8,570 nt of DNA from JAPUDQ01 sp039916485. GTDB taxonomy: Bacteria; Patescibacteriota; Saccharimonadia; Saccharimonadales; Saccharimonadaceae. The stretch lies in assembly GCA_039916485.1 (NCBI GenBank), contig JBDSLH010000042.1, positions 1 to 8,570 on the forward strand. Reading direction: 5' to 3'. The position numbers and the translations under genes were made by a program. The notes below the pieces were generated by a model. That model did not search any database. It was not told where the DNA came from and saw only the letters and a program-made list of their open reading frames with translations. Shown piece by piece: positions 6,304 to 8,570 of this stretch. Within the stretch, counting starts at the first letter, position 1. Each line of letters begins with the position of its first letter.

Positions 6304-7107
6304 CTACTCCTCGTGTTGTGACACATCTTCGTGGTGTGTCTCTTCATCAGTGTGACCATGGGGGAGTAAAGATCCGATACCGACAAGAACGAGCACTCCT
6401 ACGAGTAGGATGGTAGCTTGAATATTAGCGAGTCGCCGAGGACTTTCATGAATTTCAGGGATGATGTCACTCGCTGCAATATAGATGAAGAACCCAGCTG
6501 CAAGAGCCAGCGCATAACCGAGATCCCAGCCTTGGCTTTGCCCGAGCGTAAAAGTCAGGAGGGCGGCGACAACTGTTGCAAGCCCACTTAGCACATTTAT
6601 TAAAAGGACCTTCTTTGGCGTAAATCCTCGACTCAGCAATATCCCGAAATCACCAATCTCTTGAGGCAGCTCATGTGCAGCGACAGCCATACTCGTCACA
6701 ATGCCCGTGGGCACATCTACCAAAAAGGCTACACCGATCGCCACACCATCAATCGCGTTGTGAAGCGTATCACCAACAATGACCATGACACCCTGGGTTT
6801 GCTTACGGCCTTGACCATGATCATGCTCATGATGCCCGTGTAACCAGCCTGCGAGTCGCTCTAGTATAAAGAAGGCTAAAAAGCCAATAAGTGCATATCG
6901 TAGCGCTATATGCGGGTCCAAGCCGCTCTCAAGAGCTTCAGGTAAGGTATTCGTGAATGCCGTAGCGAGTAAAGCACCAGCGCCAAACGGCACGGCATAT
7001 ACTAGTAATTTTTTGCGTAACGACGCTTTGGTTAAAAGTAAACCGCCAAAAGCTAGAGACACAACGCCCCCGATGAGTGACCAAAATAAAACTGTAAGTA
7101 ATTCCAT
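6304..7107 (-). CDS. ZIP-family divalent metal transporter
   Basis: Inner-membrane importer of zinc or related divalent metals, 267 aa from the ATG at 7107. A TTG at 7143 would add 12 residues, but the ATG lies 6 nt after a -10-like TATCAT and begins the first membrane helix naturally (MELLTVLFWSLIGGVVSLAF). About 7-8 hydrophobic helices are visible. The binuclear metal site is in the TM4 motif H116-NAIDG (N117, D120) and the TM5 motif H145-ELPQEIGD (E146, Q149, E150, D153), the classic ZIP signature. A His-rich cytoplasmic loop (HGHHEHDH, 90-97) joins TM3 and TM4. Unusually the C terminus is also His/Glu-rich (residues 250-267: seven of 18 are not needed for a helix and five are His). It is convergent with the Fur-family gene and carries a strong inverted repeat next to its promoter. 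Confidence 0.94.
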   Translation of the reverse strand: MELLTVLFWSLIGGVVSLAFGGLLLTKASLRKKLLVYAVPFGAGALLATAFTNTLPEALESGLDPHIALRYALIGFLAFFILERLAGWLHGHHEHDHGQGRKQTQGVMVIVGDTLHNAIDGVAIGVAFLVDVPTGIVTSMAVAAHELPQEIGDFGILLSRGFTPKKVLLINVLSGLATVVAALLTFTLGQSQGWDLGYALALAAGFFIYIAASDIIPEIHESPRRLANIQATILLVGVLVLVGIGSLLPHGHTDEETHHEDVSQHEE

Positions 7108-7113
7108 ATGCAC

Positions 7114-7143
7114 ATGATAGCCGATATATATTTCTATATGCAA
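7114..7143 (-). promoter_or_regulatory. Promoter of the ZIP transporter gene
   Basis: On the minus strand: -35 TTGCAT (7143-7138), 18-nt spacer, -10 TATCAT (7119-7114), 6 nt before the ATG at 7107. It lies 4 nt from the large inverted repeat. Confidence 0.5.
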
Positions 7144-7147
7144 TTTT

Positions 7148-7173
7148 GTTGCAGTAATGGATATTACTGCAAC
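7148..7173. promoter_or_regulatory. Perfect 11-bp inverted repeat, candidate Zur/Fur-type operator
   Basis: GTTGCAGTAAT (7148-7158) and ATTACTGCAAC (7163-7173) are exact reverse complements around a GGAT spacer. The site is 4 nt upstream of the ZIP -35 and 9 nt upstream of the -35 of the divergent promoter at 7183, so one bound dimer could control both. Inner TAAT/ATTA halves are usual for Fur-superfamily boxes; the exact sequence is not one I know. Confidence 0.7.
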
Positions 7174-7182
7174 GAGGTATTA

Positions 7183-7210
7183 TTGATTTATTCAAGTTCG
7201 ATGATATAAT
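7183..7210 (+). promoter_or_regulatory. Promoter of the second GC-rich small gene unit
   Basis: -35 TTGATT (7183-7188), 16-nt spacer, extended -10 TGA-TATAAT (7202-7210). The next ATG is 7 nt downstream at 7218. Confidence 0.7.
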
Positions 7211-7217
7211 CTTCATA

Positions 7218-7277
7218 ATGTCGTCGAGCGACGCATGTGTCCTCGACACCCTACAACGCTCCGACATTGGAGCTTGA
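7218..7277 (+). CDS. Predicted 19-aa leaderless leader peptide
   Basis: The first ATG after the TATAAT box is at the leaderless distance (7 nt), and the frame encodes MSSSDACVLDTLQRSDIGA before a TGA at 7275-7277. That stop lies 14 nt before the ATG of the downstream gene, inside the purine-rich GAGAG stretch that could serve as its weak ribosome-binding site. The arrangement suggests translational coupling or a leader peptide. The same RNA segment can fold (GTCGAG/CTCGAC and GCTCC/GGAGC), so translating the leader would disturb those stems. Supported only by position and spacing; no homology is claimed. Confidence 0.35.
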   Translation: MSSSDACVLDTLQRSDIGA

Positions 7278-7291
7278 GAGAACGGATTATT

Positions 7292-7582
7292 ATGGTTACA
7301 AGTGCTCATCCCGCAGCATCAGACGCAGCCCGTCGTATCGACTGGAAGCAGGTGACTACCGTGGCTGTCGTGTCAGGACGGTTCTTCGGTCGGCGCGAAG
7401 TGAAAGTGTTCCCATTTATCGTGACCTATGGTGGCTACGCAATGAAGTACCACCTCACCAAGCAAGGGGTTGTTTTAGAGGGCCGTCCAACCCTCTTCTG
7501 TTCTCCGGTAGACCTCAACGGCCTACCGGCCAGCACCAGGATGACCCTCACCAAACGGCTCCACGAGCTACCCAGTCCATGA
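7292..7582 (+). CDS. Small GC-rich gene, hypothetical protein (96 aa)
   Basis: I do not recognise this protein. 96 aa from the ATG at 7292: a basic, soluble protein with a likely beta-rich core (VTTVAVVSGRFFGRREVKVFPFIVTYGGYAMKYHL split over residues 20-55), no signal peptide and no membrane helix, ending in a basic stretch and LPSP. GTG or ATG starts further upstream in two frames are possible, but the ATG at 7292 follows GAGAG and lies past the leader stop. GC over 7321-7560 is 57.5% (138/240, counted), above most of the window. Two stems lie within its coding region (AGAGGG/CCCTCT at 7477-7496 and CCGGTAG/CTACCGG at 7505-7529). It is a single-gene unit with its own promoter and terminator, and it sits opposite the ZIP gene beside the shared operator. 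Confidence 0.7.
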   Translation: MVTSAHPAASDAARRIDWKQVTTVAVVSGRFFGRREVKVFPFIVTYGGYAMKYHLTKQGVVLEGRPTLFCSPVDLNGLPASTRMTLTKRLHELPSP

Positions 7583-7596
7583 TCACCCCTCAAGCT

Positions 7597-7634
7597 CCGA
7601 GCCTCGACATCGCGTCGGGGCTCGGCTTATTTTT
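7597..7634 (+). terminator. Intrinsic terminator of the second GC-rich gene
   Basis: CCGAGCC (7597-7603) pairs with GGCTCGG (7619-7625), continued by CGAC/GTCG with one wobble around an ATCGC loop, then CTTATTTTT. This is a classic rho-independent terminator 14 nt past the stop codon. Confidence 0.9.
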
Positions 7635-7657
7635 GAAGCAAAATAAATAATCAAATT

Positions 7658-7692
7658 CAAAATAAAACCGGATTTATTCCGGTTTTATTTTG
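7658..7692. terminator. Bidirectional terminator hairpin
   Basis: A perfect 15-bp stem (7658-7672 with 7678-7692) with a TTTAT loop. Its CCGGA/TCCGG core is flanked by A-rich and T-rich arms, so either strand ends in TTTTATTTT. It backs up the terminator at 7597-7634 for the plus strand and can end the minus-strand transcript arriving from 8152. Confidence 0.88.
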
Positions 7693-7741
7693 TTAACTAA
7701 AGGAAAAGCACAGCCAGACAAAATGGAATTTTGCCGGCGCG

Positions 7742-7768
7742 ATAGGAAAAACCATCGGTTTGTCCTAT
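7742..7768. other. Hairpin within the candidate RNA
   Basis: ATAGGA plus AAACC (7742-7753, one internal mismatch) pairs with GGTTT plus TCCTAT (7757-7768) around a 3-nt loop. It lies near the 3' end of the minus-strand RNA. Confidence 0.7.
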
Positions 7769-7785
7769 AAGCGAGTAAAACGAGC

Positions 7786-7857
7786 GGGCATCGAAAAGCG
7801 CCAGGTAAGGGTGGGCATCACCTGGCGCTATTCGACCCTTCAACCCACCCGGGCATC
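7786..7857. repeat. Three copies of GGGCATC (GATGCCC on the minus strand)
   Basis: Copies at 7786-7792, 7813-7819 and 7851-7857. The middle one is in the loop of the large hairpin and the outer two flank its stem, suggesting repeated recognition elements or alternative pairing partners. Confidence 0.6.
7791..7835. other. Major 15-bp hairpin of the candidate RNA
   Basis: TCGAA and AGCGCCAGGT (7791-7806) pair with ACCTGGCGCT and TTCGA (7820-7835), one symmetric mismatch, 13-nt loop. The loop holds GGGTGGG/CCCACCC-type complementarity to the sequence just beside the stem. Confidence 0.8.
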
Positions 7858-8158
7858 CCATGCAAAGCGCTACTCGTGTATTGATATACGCACGGTGCGC
7901 CCTTACCCGTAAAGGTAAAGTTGTTTACTACTTGCAAAAAGAGGTCCGCCTGTCCGCCGTAAAGCAGATCGGGGTTCCTTACCTCACACATAAACTGAGA
8001 AATAAGGGGTTAAAGGGGTTAGTATGCACGTGACTCATTAAATGCTGTATAAGTGGAGGGTAGAAACTTTTACAACTGAGTACACGCGCACTCTAACTTA
8101 CGTTAGAATTGGGGGTATAAGGTACGTTTGACACCCATTACAGGGTCAACCATGCAAT

Positions 8159-8187
8159 ATATTAGCACAGATTACCTTTTAAGTCAA
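8159..8187 (-). promoter_or_regulatory. Strong minus-strand promoter of the candidate RNA
   Basis: Read on the minus strand: -35 TTGACT (8187-8182), 17-nt spacer, extended -10 TGC-TAATAT (8164-8159). It points away from dprA, starting 22 nt from the dprA ATG. No annotatable protein gene follows it on the minus strand. Confidence 0.75.
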
Positions 8188-8208
8188 TACTAAATAACAC
8201 TTTTACGT

Positions 8209-8570
8209 ATGAAAATCAATACCATAAGCATCAATGATGTCAACTATCCAGAGCGGCTCAAGTCGCTTCATATTCAACCGGAAACTATCTATATTAGAGG
8301 CAGTATCCCGAACTACTTGATTGGAGTGGCGATTGTTGGCACTCGGAAACCTACCTCATATGGTAAACAAGTCACATCGGATCTAGCCGGGGGATTAGCC
8401 AGTAAAGGCGCTATTGTGATCAGTGGACTCGCACATGGGATCGATGGGATAGCCCACGATGCAGCGCTGAAAGCTAAAGGAGGAACCATCGCAGTGCTAG
8501 CGTGTGGTGTTGATACAATCTACCCCTCTGCTCATCACCAACTAGCGGATAGAATTCTTAATGACAACGG
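8209..8570 (+). CDS. dprA: DNA-processing protein DprA (Smf), N-terminal part, cut by window end
   Basis: Binds incoming single-stranded DNA during natural transformation and loads RecA. The first 120 codons are present; the gene runs off the right edge. After a short N-terminal segment (DVNYPERLKSL, then ETIYIRG at 25-31) the Rossmann-like core shows VGTRKPTSYG at 43-52, SGLAHGIDGIAH at 72-83 and GGTIAVLACGVDTIYPSAH at 91-109, all diagnostic of the family. The start at 8209 begins in the usual place for DprA, although no clear -10 box sits at the leaderless distance here; the best candidate is AATACT (8186-8191), 17 nt upstream. The promoter of the candidate RNA overlaps this region on the other strand, so the two may interfere. 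Presence of dprA implies the host takes up DNA, in keeping with the nearby foreign-looking small genes. Confidence 0.96.
   Translation, partial: MKINTISINDVNYPERLKSLHIQPETIYIRGSIPNYLIGVAIVGTRKPTSYGKQVTSDLAGGLASKGAIVISGLAHGIDGIAHDAALKAKGGTIAVLACGVDTIYPSAHHQLADRILNDN

Larger units (their letters stand above)
7658..8152 (-). ncRNA. Candidate structured non-coding RNA of about 490 nt, family unknown
   Basis: Between the bidirectional terminator and dprA lie about 515 bases without a convincing protein gene. A near-consensus minus-strand promoter at 8187-8159 would start an RNA near 8152, and the hairpin at 7658-7692 would end it. The interval is rich in pairing (plus-strand coordinates): TTGAC/GTCAA 8128-8149, TCTAAC/GTTAGA 8092-8107, GTAAA/TTTAC 7915-7928, a 15-bp stem with one mismatch 7791-7835, and an 11-bp stem with one mismatch 7742-7768. 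Longer-range pairs are CGAGTA 7772/TACTCG 7871, GGTAAGGG 7804/CCCTTACC 7900 and GGGTGGG 7809/CCCACCC 7844; the last uses the loop of the 7791-7835 hairpin and would make a pseudoknot. I see no RNase P, tmRNA, SRP or 6S signature. Alternatives are a decayed gene or a small peptide gene. Confidence 0.5.

Noticed and set aside
7697..7910. Open plus-strand frame (…GKTIGLSYKRVKRAGIEK…) suggesting a decayed gene
   Set aside because: There is no usable start codon early in the frame and it stops at a TAA; a frameshift would be needed to join it to the 57-aa ORF. Not enough to call a pseudogene.
7818..7991. Minus-strand ORF of 57 aa within the candidate RNA
   Set aside because: It is on the transcribed strand but has no SD, and its 3' end runs into the major hairpin. 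It is kept only as an alternative to the non-coding reading.
7860..8033. Plus-strand ORF of 57 aa (MQSATRVL...) in the candidate RNA region
   Set aside because: No SD and no -10 box at leaderless distance; it overlaps the structured elements. A small basic peptide gene is not excluded, but there is no positive support.
8128..8133. Perfect TTGACA on the plus strand upstream of dprA
   Set aside because: No -10 hexamer at 15-19 nt; the bases are part of the inverted repeat at 8128-8149.
8103..8153. 16-aa minus-strand ORF starting 5 nt past the -10 of the candidate RNA promoter
   Set aside because: It could be a leaderless leader peptide, but it is very short and overlaps the 5' hairpin; chance is as likely.
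1..8570. tRNA genes, rRNA, CRISPR arrays, insertion sequences
   Set aside because: No tRNA TΨC/acceptor arrangement, no regularly spaced repeats and no transposase motifs were seen on either strand.

Overview
The window (mean GC in the high 40s) is a gene-dense stretch of bacterial chromosome. It best fits the Patescibacteria/CPR, most likely Saccharibacteria (TM7). That assignment is an inference from compact gene order, short housekeeping proteins and a striking promoter style, not from a marker-gene match. In nearly every ordinary gene a -10 box (TATAAT, TATACT and relatives) ends only 6-11 nt before the ATG and no Shine-Dalgarno is visible, so leaderless mRNAs look like the default.

Layout. 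1-1730: the 3' part of a sensor histidine kinase (cut by the left edge just after the phospho-acceptor His), a possible terminator, and a response regulator whose receiver domain carries a long Pro/Ala-rich tail in place of a DNA-binding domain. 1758-2435: an RsuA/RluB-family rRNA pseudouridine synthase. 2486-3091: a cytoplasmic C39-like (papain-fold) protein. 3212-3685: a GC-rich small gene on the minus strand with a good SD and a very strong hairpin beyond its stop; its promoter is back-to-back with that of der. 3715-5721: der (two-GTPase ribosome assembly factor) and pth (peptidyl-tRNA hydrolase), both tied to translation. 5803-7107: a Fur-family metalloregulator and, tail to tail with no gap, a ZIP-family divalent metal transporter. 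A perfect 11-bp inverted repeat lies directly upstream of the ZIP promoter and also next to a divergent promoter, which suggests a metal-responsive (Zur-like) switch. 7218-7634: a predicted 19-aa leaderless leader peptide, a second GC-rich small gene of unknown function, and a textbook intrinsic terminator. 7658-8187: about 500 bases with no convincing protein gene. They are bracketed by a strong minus-strand promoter (TTGACT, 17 nt, TGC-TAATAT) and a hairpin that can terminate in both directions, and are packed with stems, possible pseudoknots and three GGGCATC copies. This is my main candidate for an undescribed structured RNA. 8209-end: the 5' part of dprA (natural transformation).

How it works together. 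Most of the window is translation upkeep (pseudouridine synthase, Der, Pth) with a two-component system and a metal homeostasis pair. The two GC-rich single-gene units and the candidate RNA are what the ordinary annotation does not explain.
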